From NCBI RefSeq assembly GCF_003478505.1, contig NZ_QUFI01000001.1, forward strand, positions 57,448 to 121,447: a DNA stretch of 64,000 bases, read 5' to 3'. Below are positions 42,140 through 50,759 of this stretch, one piece after another. Origin of the DNA: Clostridium sp. AF27-2AA. Lineage in GTDB: Bacteria; Bacillota; Clostridia; Lachnospirales; Lachnospiraceae. Numbering within the stretch: position 1 is the stretch's first letter; each line of letters begins with the position of its first letter. The position numbers were made by a program, and so were the translations under genes. The notes under the pieces were generated by a model. That model was given only the letters and a program-made list of their open reading frames with translations, was not told the origin of the DNA and did not search any database.

Positions 42140-43868
42140 CAGCTTGTCCCTCCATAAATTTTTTGAGTGCCTGTAAAGAGCTTGTCCGGCGGTAGGCTAC
42201 CGTCCGGCGCACAAGGTTGAGCTGGTCGGCAATTTCCGGGTCAGACATACCTAAGAAATAAGATAGCAGGACGATTTCTAATCTGTCCTGTGGCAAAGTC
42301 TGTAAGGCTTCCGCTAACAGTTCATCAGCTATCGCTATCTCTAAGCCCATGACCTCAGCCGCACGGGTGGCGGGTGTCCCTAAGCCTTTACGTTCTGCTT
42401 CTTCGGTTATATCCTCATTTCCGGCACGCTCCATAGCCGACAGCAGAGTATCTTCCGTGTAAGGTTTGGGCGGGGTGCTGTCATGTTCGGAAAGCTTCGC
42501 CGTCATTGCAGGAAAGGTCTGTCCTTCACTAAGCTCCGGCAGGTAAACGTCCTTATTTTTCTTATCCTCTGTCTGCTCCTTTAAGGTGGAGCGGAAACGG
42601 CGTTCTAACTCTTTGTAGCCCTCTTTCTTAACAGTTTTTCCCTTTGCCGCAAAAGTCATTCCACCGCAGGAAAAAGAAGCGGTCACGGTTTCATATTCAA
42701 AGGGCTGTGCAACTGCCATAAGCAACTTTGCCGCAATTAAAAACAGGATATTTCTTTCACTTTCCGGCAGGGCGGCAGGGGCGGTCTTTATGGCTTCGGC
42801 GGTGGGAATGATAGCGTGGTGGTCTGATACCTTTTTGCTGTTTAAGATACGGGGAATATCCGGGGGAAGGTCAATCCCCTTTGCAAAGGTCAGCACATCA
42901 AACAATCCCGATATTAAATTTTCCACGGTAGGGAGCATATCGTCCGTTAAATATTGGCTGTCGGTTCTGGGATAGGTGCAGAGCTTTTTCTCATAGAGTG
43001 ATTGGGTATAATCAAGGGTCTGCTTTGCTGTATATCCGTAAAGTCTGTTTGCTTCCCTTTGAAGTGAAGTAAGGTCAAACAATTTAGGCGGGTTCTCGGT
43101 TTTATTTTCCTTCTGATATGACGTACAGGTTGCCGTCTGCCCGTCACAAGCAGCCCGCAGCTTTTCCGCTTCGGCTTTTTCTGTGTACGGCGGGCTTACG
43201 GCTTCCAGATTTCCGTTCCCAATATGTACCACATAATATTTTTTCTTTTCAAAGCTCTGGATAGCGTTGTCACGTTCCACCAAAAGGGAGAGGGTAGGGG
43301 TCTGTACCCGTCCCACATTCAAGGTATGATTGTAAAGGACAGAGAAAAGACGGGTCGCATTGATACCGATTAGCCAGTCAGCCTTTGCCCGGCATAATGC
43401 CGATTGGTAAAGGTTGTCGTAATCATGCCCGGCTCTCAAATCTTCAAATCCTTTCTTGATTGCGCTTTCCTCCATGCTGCTGATCCACAACCGATAGAAC
43501 GGTTTTTGACACCCTGTTTTTTCATAGACAAAGCGGAAGATAAGTTCTCCCTCACGTCCTGCGTCCGTGGCGCAAACAAGCTCGGTCACGTCCTCACGCT
43601 CCATAAGGTTTTTCAGCGTGTCAAAGGGTTCTTTTTTGTCCGGGGCAATTACGGTCTGCCATGTTTCCGGCAGGATAGGTAAATTCTCATAACGCCATTT
43701 TTTATAGTCCCCGTAATGGGAAGCGTCTGCAAGCCCGGCTAAGTGTCCCACGCACCAGCCTACTAGATAACCGTTGCCCTCCATATAGCCGTCCTGTCTT
43801 TTGTCAGCACCTAAGACAGCGGCAATACTCATAGCCACATTTGGCTTTTCTGCAATTACTAACTGCAT
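42132..43868 (-). CDS. Fusion: topoisomerase III N-terminal part + sigma factor C-terminal part
   Basis: 578 aa in one frame. Residues 1-~503 are a Tn1549-type DNA topoisomerase III: Toprim motif DAGREGELI (102-110), catalytic Tyr299 in YPRTDSQYL, GYTAKQTLDYTQSLY, ending ERKGLGTPATRAA. Residues ~505-578 are the C-terminal half of an Orf7-like sigma factor (LPQDRLEIVLLSYFLGMSDP, EIADQLNLVRRTVAYRR). The join is near 42355. It marks a deletion of everything normally between topB and the sigma gene, including the relaxase. Start ATG 43868 has AAAGGAGA. Any activity of the product is unknown. Confidence 0.85.
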   Translation of the reverse strand: MQLVIAEKPNVAMSIAAVLGADKRQDGYMEGNGYLVGWCVGHLAGLADASHYGDYKKWRYENLPILPETWQTVIAPDKKEPFDTLKNLMEREDVTELVCATDAGREGELIFRFVYEKTGCQKPFYRLWISSMEESAIKKGFEDLRAGHDYDNLYQSALCRAKADWLIGINATRLFSVLYNHTLNVGRVQTPTLSLLVERDNAIQSFEKKKYYVVHIGNGNLEAVSPPYTEKAEAEKLRAACDGQTATCTSYQKENKTENPPKLFDLTSLQREANRLYGYTAKQTLDYTQSLYEKKLCTYPRTDSQYLTDDMLPTVENLISGLFDVLTFAKGIDLPPDIPRILNSKKVSDHHAIIPTAEAIKTAPAALPESERNILFLIAAKLLMAVAQPFEYETVTASFSCGGMTFAAKGKTVKKEGYKELERRFRSTLKEQTEDKKNKDVYLPELSEGQTFPAMTAKLSEHDSTPPKPYTEDTLLSAMERAGNEDITEEAERKGLGTPATRAAEVMGLEIAIADELLAEALQTLPQDRLEIVLLSYFLGMSDPEIADQLNLVRRTVAYRRTSSLQALKKFMEGQADE

Positions 43869-43920
43869 ATTAAAATCTCCTTTATAATTTAGTTGATTGA
43901 TGATACAATGAAACAAATTT

Positions 43921-44538
43921 ATGAAAGGTGGGATTATTACGAAAGTAAAAAACATATTTAGTTATGCCTTGTTTGGTGTTGTTTGTTTACTAGCTTTGAT
44001 AAATACCTTTTATACAACAGAGTATGTTTCTAATATTGCAAAAGCGGCAATAGTACCACTATTTTTAATCGGTATTATTGATTTTATGTATAAAATAAAG
44101 GATAAGGCAGAGCAAATTCTTTTAGAAAAAATCAGCGCTTCCCATGCAGATTACCGTGAAGCTAAAGCCATATATGATAGTATTGTCCCTTTTGAAGATG
44201 TTGATACGGACGGTAAGGTTCAAGCGTGGAAAGAAGAAATGGAAAGAAAAAGTGAAATATGTGTAAAAAATCATTTATTATCTATTCAAGTAGAAAAAAT
44301 GTTTAAATGGTATTTACCTGTGTATACTATCTTTTCACTGCTTCTATTTCTATCAATGCTGTTTGCACAAGCGCATAACTGGATTTTATTTTTAGCTGCA
44401 TTTAATAGTGATACAATTACACTGTGGACTTTTGCAATTCTTTTATTAGATGTTTCGTTTACAGATTTTTTTGCAAATAGACTAATTTCCTTTGTTGACA
44501 GGAAAATGGAAACAACATCTACTAAAGGTTCTTCGTAA
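43921..44538 (+). CDS. Unrecognised membrane protein
   Basis: About 205 aa. Two N-terminal helices (YALFGVVCLLALINTFY; AAIVPLFLIGIIDFMY) are followed by a cytoplasmic helical region (~60-125) and two more helices (YLPVYTIFSLLLFLSMLFA; LWTFAILLLDVSF). The family was not recognised. It is AT-rich and opposite in direction to the E4 backbone, so it is an inserted cargo gene. The start is uncertain and no strong RBS is visible. Confidence 0.55.
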   Translation: MKGGIITKVKNIFSYALFGVVCLLALINTFYTTEYVSNIAKAAIVPLFLIGIIDFMYKIKDKAEQILLEKISASHADYREAKAIYDSIVPFEDVDTDGKVQAWKEEMERKSEICVKNHLLSIQVEKMFKWYLPVYTIFSLLLFLSMLFAQAHNWILFLAAFNSDTITLWTFAILLLDVSFTDFFANRLISFVDRKMETTSTKGSS

Positions 44539-44697
44539 TATTTTGCACCTTTCTAATACAATACCCCACGCAAGGGCTATTCCTCTTATAGGCGCAGCCC
44601 TTACAAGCTGGAGCATGAGAAACGGACGGTGCATTTTCACGCCGCCCGTTAGGTCTTTGGGTCATCATTTTTTCAAAGGGGCTGTCTGTAAACCACG

Positions 44698-45459
44698 TCA
44701 TACATTTTCCTCCGCAGGGTCAGTTTCCCCGGTGTCTGCGTCCTCTGGGGCTTCGGTGTCTGTTTCGTCCTCATATTCGGTTTCTTCGTCCTCGTCCTCA
44801 AAGTCAAAATCGGAAAAATCTGTGCTTCCCTTTGTAGTGTCCTTTGGTTTAATAAACTTGAAATAATAGAACGCCCCACCGCCTGCAAACAGGGTTAAAA
44901 GGAATAGCAGGCAGATACTTTTTAGCGGACTTTTTCCGGCAGGCTGCTCCGTTTCCGGCTCTGTACTTTCTTCCTGTACTATCTCTTTCCCGGTGCAGGC
45001 AGAAAGATTGTTAAGGCAGACCGGGCAGCTCTCGTTGACGCTCCCGGCTTCGCATTTATCGGTACAGATACAGCTCTGGGGCATTATGGTAGTTTCTTCC
45101 GCAGTTTCGGTTTCCTCCATAAGTGCCATAAGGTCAGCTTCATCTACTTTGTTAAGGAAATGCACGGTATTTTCTCCATCGGCGGCTCGGTCAATCAGGA
45201 TATAGAAATAGTTGCCCGATTTGGTTGTTACCGTGATAAGCTGCTTATTCTCTCCGTAAATATCATCAACAAGGGTAGCGTTGCCCTCCGGGGTCAGAGG
45301 GTCGCTGGGTTCTGTGGTTTCCTCCGGCTCTGTGGCAGGTGTAGGTTCGGTTATTTTGTATTCCTCTCCGCCGCCTGCATAGGCAGTCATGGAAAAGCCG
45401 CCCGTAAGGATAAGGGCGGCAGCAAGTGTCATAAAGGTATGTAAGATTTTTTTACTCAT
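44698..45459 (-). CDS. DUF4366 family surface protein
   Basis: 253 aa. A signal peptide (LAAALILTGGFSMTAYAGGG), an extracellular domain with a Cys cluster (CICTDKCEAGSVNESCPVC), a transmembrane helix (ICLLFLLTLFAGGGAFYYF) and a very acidic C-terminal tail. It is a conserved Tn1549/CTn-type protein of unknown role in transfer. It overlaps DUF4315 by 8 bp. Confidence 0.85.
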   Translation of the reverse strand: MSKKILHTFMTLAAALILTGGFSMTAYAGGGEEYKITEPTPATEPEETTEPSDPLTPEGNATLVDDIYGENKQLITVTTKSGNYFYILIDRAADGENTVHFLNKVDEADLMALMEETETAEETTIMPQSCICTDKCEAGSVNESCPVCLNNLSACTGKEIVQEESTEPETEQPAGKSPLKSICLLFLLTLFAGGGAFYYFKFIKPKDTTKGSTDFSDFDFEDEDEETEYEDETDTEAPEDADTGETDPAEENV

Positions 45460-45715
45460 TCTCGGTGTCCTCCTGTCTGGTAAATGTGTTTGTGGTGGAA
45501 GCAGCAGGGGCAGCCTTTAAAGGGCTTTCCTGTTTGCCGTTTAAAAAGGTGGAAAGCTCTGCCGGGGTCATGCGTAACGCACGCACCATTTGAACGATCT
45601 GCAAATTCTCTACCTCGGTTTTCTGGGCTTCCAGTTCTCTAAGCCTTGTCTGTTGTTTGGAAATTGTTTCTTTGGTCTTTGCAATTTCCGCTTCAATTCT
45701 TTCTAACTTCATCAT
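45452..45715 (-). CDS. DUF4315 family protein
   Basis: An 87-aa coiled-coil protein: MMKLERIEAEIAKTKETISK, then RMTPAELSTFLNGK. It is always found between the NlpC/P60 and DUF4366 genes in Tn1549-like elements; function unknown. The start at 45715 follows AAAGGAG on the minus strand. Confidence 0.82.
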   Translation of the reverse strand: MMKLERIEAEIAKTKETISKQQTRLRELEAQKTEVENLQIVQMVRALRMTPAELSTFLNGKQESPLKAAPAASTTNTFTRQEDTENE

Positions 45716-45737
45716 GTGAAAAACTCCTTTCTTTGTG

Positions 45738-47708
45738 TTATGGCAACCGCCCATAAGCATAAAAATGTTGCTGCCAATAAGGGGTATTGACGGACGCATA
45801 GGAAATCGGGTTGCCGCAATGTATCATCATGCCGTTACCAACATAAATTCCTACATGGCTTACCGCACTTCCGCTGTCATATGTCCCGGTAAAAAAGATA
45901 ATATCCCCCGGCTTAGCTTCGCTTGGTGCGATTGGCGTTGTGTAGTTGAAAATACCTTGTGCGGTAGTTCGCCCCACATTTCCCACGCCGGACTGATTGA
46001 TTACCCAGCACACAAAGCCGGAACAATCAAAGCTGGTACTCGGAGAGCTGCCGCCCCACACATAAGGGTAGCCTAAATATTTTTCTGCTTCCGCAATCAT
46101 GGCGGCAAAGCGTTCATCAGATAGAGCGTCCGGCGGTATCTCATAATCGGTATACTGCCCGCCGCCCGGTGTCCCGGCATAGATATTTTCTCCGAACACG
46201 TCCGGCTTATTGCCTTTGGTTTCCATGTAAATATCAAACATTTCCTTTTGCTGTGAGGTAAGAAGCTCCCCGGCAAGGGTAGAGATGTTTTTGTTTGTTA
46301 GGGTCACATGGAGAATGCAATAGTCGTAGGGGACTTCCTCGGTGGTTGTTTCCCCGGTTTCCGGGTCGGTGGTGGTTTCCGTGCGGTAGCGTGTCTGTAC
46401 TTCTTCCCGCAGGGTAAGGGTATATTGCTTTTCAAACAGGGCTTGTATTTCTGCCTGTGCTTCCGCTCTGGTGTAGTCATGCAGCTTTGCGGTCAGATAA
46501 GAAGCCGATTCAAAAGGGTTATGCCCGATTTCGTCTAAGTGGTATTGGTATTCGTCATAGTCCGGGTAATCGGTTTCAATATTTTCGATTTTCTCCCGCA
46601 GCTCACTTTCCAATGCCTTATAGTCAGCTTCCACTTCCCGGATAGCTTCATCTTCGGCGGTGTAGGACGTGCCAATAATGGAAGTCAAACCGCCCTCAAA
46701 CATGGCAGAGCAGGAAGTCAGCCCCGCAGAGAGCAGGGCAAAGAGCAGCAAAAAAGCAAGGATAAGTAAAATCAGTTTCCACTGCTTCACAAAAAAATCT
46801 GTGGTATTCTTTGCACTATTAGCGGCTTCCTTTGCCGTCTTTTTGGCGGCTTTTGCTGTTTTTCCGGCTGCACCAGCGGTTTTCTGTTTTGCCCGTAAGT
46901 CCCTTGCATATTGCAGCTTGATTTTCTGTTTTTGGTAAAAGTGGGAGAGGGAGTTGTCTGCAATATCCGGGTGTTCTTTGAGGGTCTTTTGGTACAGGTA
47001 GTTTATATCTGCCTTTTGGCTTTTCGCTTGCGCTTTTTCAAGTTTCCGGTAGGGCTTTAGCTTATGGCTTCTGATACCCTCCCTTATTTTGCGTCTGGCT
47101 GTGCCTGCCGCCCGTTCTGCTAAAAGCTCCGTCTTATGTGCGCCCTCCACGCCGGAGTTATCTTTTTCTACCTCGTGTACTTTGCCGTGTATGAAAGAGG
47201 TCACTTCCCGAATAGGTCGTTCTGCCGGATTGTGCTTGAACTTCCCGTTTGGCGGTTTGTCCCGTTCTTCAAAGTACAGGCGGGTCTTTGCCCGCCCGGT
47301 TGCTTCATCAAAGCGTCTGGCGGCTTTAATGCGTTTCTGTTTGGGGATATTCGCCTTTGCCGTATCCAGCCTGTCCGCTGCCTTTTCTGATTTACGGATT
47401 GCCTTTTGCAAATCCGGGTCGGCACGTTCTTCCTCGGAAAAATGCAGACGGGGATTTTCACGGTTAAGGGCTTTTTCAGCCTGCTTGTTTTCCTTTGTGG
47501 CTTTCTTTGCCTGTTTCCCGGCTTTCCGTTTCCCTGCGCTATAACTTGATTTGTCAATGACTTTTTCTGCGGTAGATTTTTCGGTATAATCGGTTTCCGC
47601 TTCCCGGCTGCTGGTTCTTGTCTGCTCCCCGGTAGCCTTATTGGTTTCCACAACACCGTCACGGGTCATTTTCTGCGTGATTTTGTCCTTTGCCTTAAAC
47701 TGCTGCAA
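45738..47708 (-). CDS. CD1108-type NlpC/P60 conjugation wall hydrolase
   Basis: 656 aa. The N-terminal ~300 residues are highly charged, Lys/Ala-rich and helical. A transmembrane helix (LILLILAFLLLFALLSAGL) leads to the exterior, and the C-terminal NlpC/P60 domain has YVWGGSSPSTSFDCSGFVCW (catalytic Cys), then SHVGIYVG. It opens the wall for the Tn1549-type channel. I chose TTG 47708, seven bases after AGGAGG; the GTG at 47714 overlaps the Shine-Dalgarno. It is intact although its partner genes are deleted. Confidence 0.85.
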   Translation of the reverse strand: MQQFKAKDKITQKMTRDGVVETNKATGEQTRTSSREAETDYTEKSTAEKVIDKSSYSAGKRKAGKQAKKATKENKQAEKALNRENPRLHFSEEERADPDLQKAIRKSEKAADRLDTAKANIPKQKRIKAARRFDEATGRAKTRLYFEERDKPPNGKFKHNPAERPIREVTSFIHGKVHEVEKDNSGVEGAHKTELLAERAAGTARRKIREGIRSHKLKPYRKLEKAQAKSQKADINYLYQKTLKEHPDIADNSLSHFYQKQKIKLQYARDLRAKQKTAGAAGKTAKAAKKTAKEAANSAKNTTDFFVKQWKLILLILAFLLLFALLSAGLTSCSAMFEGGLTSIIGTSYTAEDEAIREVEADYKALESELREKIENIETDYPDYDEYQYHLDEIGHNPFESASYLTAKLHDYTRAEAQAEIQALFEKQYTLTLREEVQTRYRTETTTDPETGETTTEEVPYDYCILHVTLTNKNISTLAGELLTSQQKEMFDIYMETKGNKPDVFGENIYAGTPGGGQYTDYEIPPDALSDERFAAMIAEAEKYLGYPYVWGGSSPSTSFDCSGFVCWVINQSGVGNVGRTTAQGIFNYTTPIAPSEAKPGDIIFFTGTYDSGSAVSHVGIYVGNGMMIHCGNPISYASVNTPYWQQHFYAYGRLP

Positions 47709-47710
47709 GC

Positions 47711-48514
47711 TCACACCTCCTTGTCTGTCCCGTAGCTTTGCGGGTTATATTGGCACACGTCCCGGTTAAAGGTGGGTTGTGCAATCTGGATATATTGTCT
47801 TTCGCCTGTCCGTCTGGCAAAAAATAAATCTTTTTCTTTGGGATAGTGCAAGCCTTGATACTGTGGGTAGCTGTCTAAGATTTTTCGTGCCTGTTTCTGT
47901 AACGGGTAGATATATCGGAACATTCTCCCGTTAATTTTTTCAATTCCTTTTGCGGCGCAAAATTCATGGGATAACCAGCATTTTTTTTGAACGCCCTCTA
48001 GGGCAGCGTTTTCTTTTAGGAGCTGTCCGGCACTCCGGGGGTGTATCTTTTCCCCGGTAGCCATACAGCGGTAAACGCTTGTAGTAAAGCACCCTAAGTA
48101 GCGGAAATTAGCAGCTTGGTATACATAGCCGCATTTTCCCATAATGCCGTCTGCAAGGGTATATAAAAATAAGCAGCCCGTATTCTCCCGTAGCCACTTT
48201 GCAAGTGTTGAGAGGGCAAGGCTGCCAAAATACCCGTTATGATTTTCAGAGGGTAGAAAACACATTTTCCCGATTTCCAGATAGGACGCAGTTACAAGGT
48301 CATGCTTTGGAAATATCTTTTTTATGGTCTGTAAGGGCTGTGTTCCCCAGCCTAACGTGACTACCCCTAAGAGCTGTTCGTCTGCATAAAAGCCCAAATA
48401 ATACTTGATAAGGCGGGGCAGTACCTTTGAATAGTGGTAGCTCCGAATAAACGCAACCGCTTCCGTCTGCGGCAGCTCCCTTATCTCCAACAAAAGATGA
48501 TTGTTACGCTCCAT
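47711..48514 (-). CDS. Mom-like N-acyltransferase-fold protein
   Basis: 267 aa: REVLPQTEAVAFIRSYHYSK-type start (here IRELPQTEAVAFIRSYHYSK), then LGVVTLGWGTQPLQTIKKIF and LEIGKMCFLP. It resembles Mom-like DNA-modification proteins found after virB4 in Tn1549/CTn elements. If active it could modify element DNA against restriction. The start ATG 48514 overlaps the end of the virB4 remnant by 11 bp. Complete in length. Confidence 0.65.
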   Translation of the reverse strand: MERNNHLLLEIRELPQTEAVAFIRSYHYSKVLPRLIKYYLGFYADEQLLGVVTLGWGTQPLQTIKKIFPKHDLVTASYLEIGKMCFLPSENHNGYFGSLALSTLAKWLRENTGCLFLYTLADGIMGKCGYVYQAANFRYLGCFTTSVYRCMATGEKIHPRSAGQLLKENAALEGVQKKCWLSHEFCAAKGIEKINGRMFRYIYPLQKQARKILDSYPQYQGLHYPKEKDLFFARRTGERQYIQIAQPTFNRDVCQYNPQSYGTDKEV

Positions 48515-48597
48515 TGGCAAGTTCCTCCGGGCGTGTTGTCATTATGTGGTACAGCTCCGTATCGGTAGGGAAGCGGTCAACAAAGGGAACGCTTCCA
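48504..48597 (-). pseudogene. VirB4 C-terminal remnant
   Basis: The minus-strand frame reads SVPFVDRFPTDTELYHIMTT then RPEELANGA-stop, the C-terminal end of a Tn1549-type VirB4. It is out of frame with the chimeric piece upstream because an internal segment of virB4 has been lost. Confidence 0.75.
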
Positions 48598-49008
48598 GAT
48601 TTCCACGGAGTAGGCGGCTGTTTGTTCCTCCTTTAACAGCAAGTGAAATTCATCACAATAAAACCATGTATTTGCGTGCAGCTCCCGGTTCTCGGTCACA
48701 CGTCCCCAGACCTGATCCTGTATAATCAGCATACCCAGCTTTTTAAGCTGCTTCCCCAGCTCCTTAATGTCAAAGCACACAAGGCGGTTATGTATGTCTA
48801 TGTTGGTGCGGTGGTTGAACACGTTAAGGCTGCCATGCACATATAGTTCCAATGCGGCGGCTACCCTCTGGGCTTCCGCTTCCGGCTGTTCCTTTAAGGC
48901 GTTATATAAGTCCTCCAATCGGTATGCTTCGCCCACTTTCATAAACAGCCATACAAAGAACAGGTACGGCAGATTAAGGATAAGCAGCTTTTTTACATTT
49001 GGTTTCAT
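48577..49008 (-). pseudogene. VirD4-VirB4 deletion chimera
   Basis: 143 codons. Residues 1-31 (MKPNVKKLLILNLPYLFFVW, then LFMKVGEAYRL) are the N-terminal membrane part of a VirD4 coupling protein. From residue 32 (EDLYNALKEQPEAEAQRVAA, then LVCFDIKELGKQLKKLGML, DEFHLLLKEEQTAAYS) it is the motor domain of VirB4. It ends at EIWKR and runs out of frame. The deletion removed most of virD4, the genes normally between them (maff2, trbL, prgI) and the first half of virB4. It is not functional as a conjugation ATPase because Walker A is lost. Confidence 0.85.
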
Positions 49009-49481
49009 AGCTCACGCCCCCTGTCCTTGTTTTTTACTTTATCCCGGCTATTGTTAAGCTCCTTTGCCTTTTCTTTAAAGGCAGCAAGGACTTTACGGAT
49101 AGACGGCTTTTTTTGGCGGTTAAGCTGGGTAGCGGTAAACTCCCGAAACGCTTCGGTCATAACGTCTATGTCCCGTCCCTTAAAGAAAACCAGATACCGG
49201 GGCGGGTTCTCGTCCTTGATTTTCTTTAAGCTGTAATCAAGCCCGTGCTTTCTGGCGATTGGCTCAAAGGCTTTGATGTTTTCGTCTGCGATTTCAATGT
49301 TTGATACGCCTGTATTCTGCTTTATAAGCTGCTTTAGGGTCTGTTTTCCCTGGTACTGCTTGGGTTGCTTATTTTTCTGGGCTTGCAGGAATTTTTTAAG
49401 AGCTGCCTGCAAAACGGAAGCGGTCAGTTTGGCGGTTTTTATGGATAGGGCAACGGTTTTTTCGTTGACTTGTTCCTGCAT
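49005..49481 (-). CDS. PcfB/DUF3801 family protein
   Basis: 158 aa: VALSIKTAKLTASVLQAALK, then LKQLIKQNTGVSNIEIADEN and RYLVFFKGRDIDVMTEAFRE. PcfB-like proteins are relaxosome or coupling-protein partners encoded just before virD4 in Gram-positive conjugative elements. It overlaps the virD4 start by 4 bp, preserving the ancestral order. Confidence 0.85.
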   Translation of the reverse strand: MQEQVNEKTVALSIKTAKLTASVLQAALKKFLQAQKNKQPKQYQGKQTLKQLIKQNTGVSNIEIADENIKAFEPIARKHGLDYSLKKIKDENPPRYLVFFKGRDIDVMTEAFREFTATQLNRQKKPSIRKVLAAFKEKAKELNNSRDKVKNKDRGREL

Positions 49482-49568
49482 GATTTTCCTCCTTTCGTGG
49501 GATTGGGTGATTTAGGTGGTGGTCGGGCATGAAAAAAGGGACATACCGTTTCTGCGGCTGTCCCTGTA

Positions 49569-49805
49569 TTATCTCTTTGCATTTCTCCGTACCCGTAAGC
49601 CCTCTAAATTGTCGGTGTCGATACCCACCAGATACCAGTTCCGGCACATATCCATTTCGATACGGGTAGGCTTCCAATGCTTCCCGTCAAAGACTTCAAA
49701 GCTCTGTCCGCAATGTAAGCCCCCGTAATACTCGTTTAAGCCGGAGCGTATGTCATAGCGTCCGCTTTCCTTGTCATAAACCAGCGTTCCCGGTTTGATT
49801 GTCAT
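49569..49805 (-). CDS. DUF5348 family protein
   Basis: A 78-aa protein: MTIKPGTLVYDKESGRYDIR, then YYGGLHCGQSFEVFDGKHWK and NWYLVGIDTDNLEGLRV. It has a small beta-barrel-like pattern and is a regular member of Tn1549-type elements next to the replication-like protein. Function unknown. AAAGGAGGAC precedes the start at 49805. Confidence 0.8.
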   Translation of the reverse strand: MTIKPGTLVYDKESGRYDIRSGLNEYYGGLHCGQSFEVFDGKHWKPTRIEMDMCRNWYLVGIDTDNLEGLRVRRNAKR

Positions 49806-49819
49806 GTGTTGTCCTCCTT

Positions 49820-50686
49820 TCAAGCACCGCCGTACATATCGTGGTTGACTAGGGCGGTGTAATAGCTGTCAATGGTGTTTGGTGCGTTGAACAGTACCGC
49901 AAGCAGATACTTTTTGATATTGCGTATCTTGGTGGTGTTCTGGTGCATACAGTCCAGCACAAAACGGATATGACTGCTGTTTAGCTTCATAAATTTGCTT
50001 TTTACCAGCTCTGCCGGATAATCGTCTCCGGCAATCCGTATCATCTTGCGGCGGGTACAGACGGTTTCCAGCATAAGGGAAACAATCTCGTCCAGCATAC
50101 CTTTGTCAACGGACTTGTCCTGTATCAGATAGGGGTATTCGATATTGTCTTTAATGACTTCCTCATAAGCCCTTACTGCGTCCATGTTGGTATATCCGTT
50201 TCCTTTCCGTTCCGGCGGTGCAGCCGCTTCTTTCTGGAAAGGAATGGAATAGGTACTTGATACATCTGTATTTAATAAATCTTTGGTTGATCTATCTTTA
50301 TTTAATTGCGTTGGATTTTCCGATACCGGGATTTCCGTTGTCGGGTTATCCGATATTGGATTTTCCGATACCGGGATTTTGGGCTTCGGCGGCTGGGGAA
50401 ATTCATATATTGTGTATTCAATAGCAGTCATTTTCCCTTTTTCATCTCGTCCCTGTCTGCGGGTAATGTACCCGGCTTTTTCCAGCTCCCATACAGCGGT
50501 GCGGATAGCGTCAACATTTTCCCGGCAGATACAGGACAGCCCTTTTAAGGTGTAGTCCCAATTTTCGGGAAGTGAGAGCATAAGAGAAAGAAGTCCCTTT
50601 GCCTTTAGGGTTAAATCTGGGTTGCGTAGGTGGTGGTTCGACATAACGGTGTAGCTACTTGTCTTTTCCACTCGGAATACAGGCAT
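49820..50686 (-). CDS. RepA N-terminal-like / DUF6017 replication-type protein
   Basis: 288 aa. The N-terminal winged helix (SNHHLRNPDLTLKAKGLLSL, LKGLSCICRENVDAIRTAVW) is followed by a linker with repeated SENP/SDNP units (~108-128) and a C-terminal DUF6017-like domain (HIRFVLDCMHQNTTKIRNIK, KYLLAVLFNAPNTIDSYY). It is the first gene of the Tn1549-type operon and is thought to act in replication or control of the excised circle. It is intact. Confidence 0.82.
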   Translation of the reverse strand: MPVFRVEKTSSYTVMSNHHLRNPDLTLKAKGLLSLMLSLPENWDYTLKGLSCICRENVDAIRTAVWELEKAGYITRRQGRDEKGKMTAIEYTIYEFPQPPKPKIPVSENPISDNPTTEIPVSENPTQLNKDRSTKDLLNTDVSSTYSIPFQKEAAAPPERKGNGYTNMDAVRAYEEVIKDNIEYPYLIQDKSVDKGMLDEIVSLMLETVCTRRKMIRIAGDDYPAELVKSKFMKLNSSHIRFVLDCMHQNTTKIRNIKKYLLAVLFNAPNTIDSYYTALVNHDMYGGA

Positions 50687-50720
50687 GGTGTATCAGCTCC
50701 TTTCTGGTTTTGGGGTAAAA

Positions 50721-50748
50721 AAATAGACGCTCATTGCTGAACGTCTAC
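50721..50748 (-). terminator. Hairpin between two minus-strand genes
   Basis: AATAGACG (50722-50729) pairs with CGTCTA (50742-50747). On the minus strand it is followed by TTTTTTT. It probably ends transcription of the gene at 50760-51650. It is nearly identical to a hairpin in E2 at 30758-30788. Confidence 0.65.
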
Positions 50749-50759
50749 TTGGATTGAAA

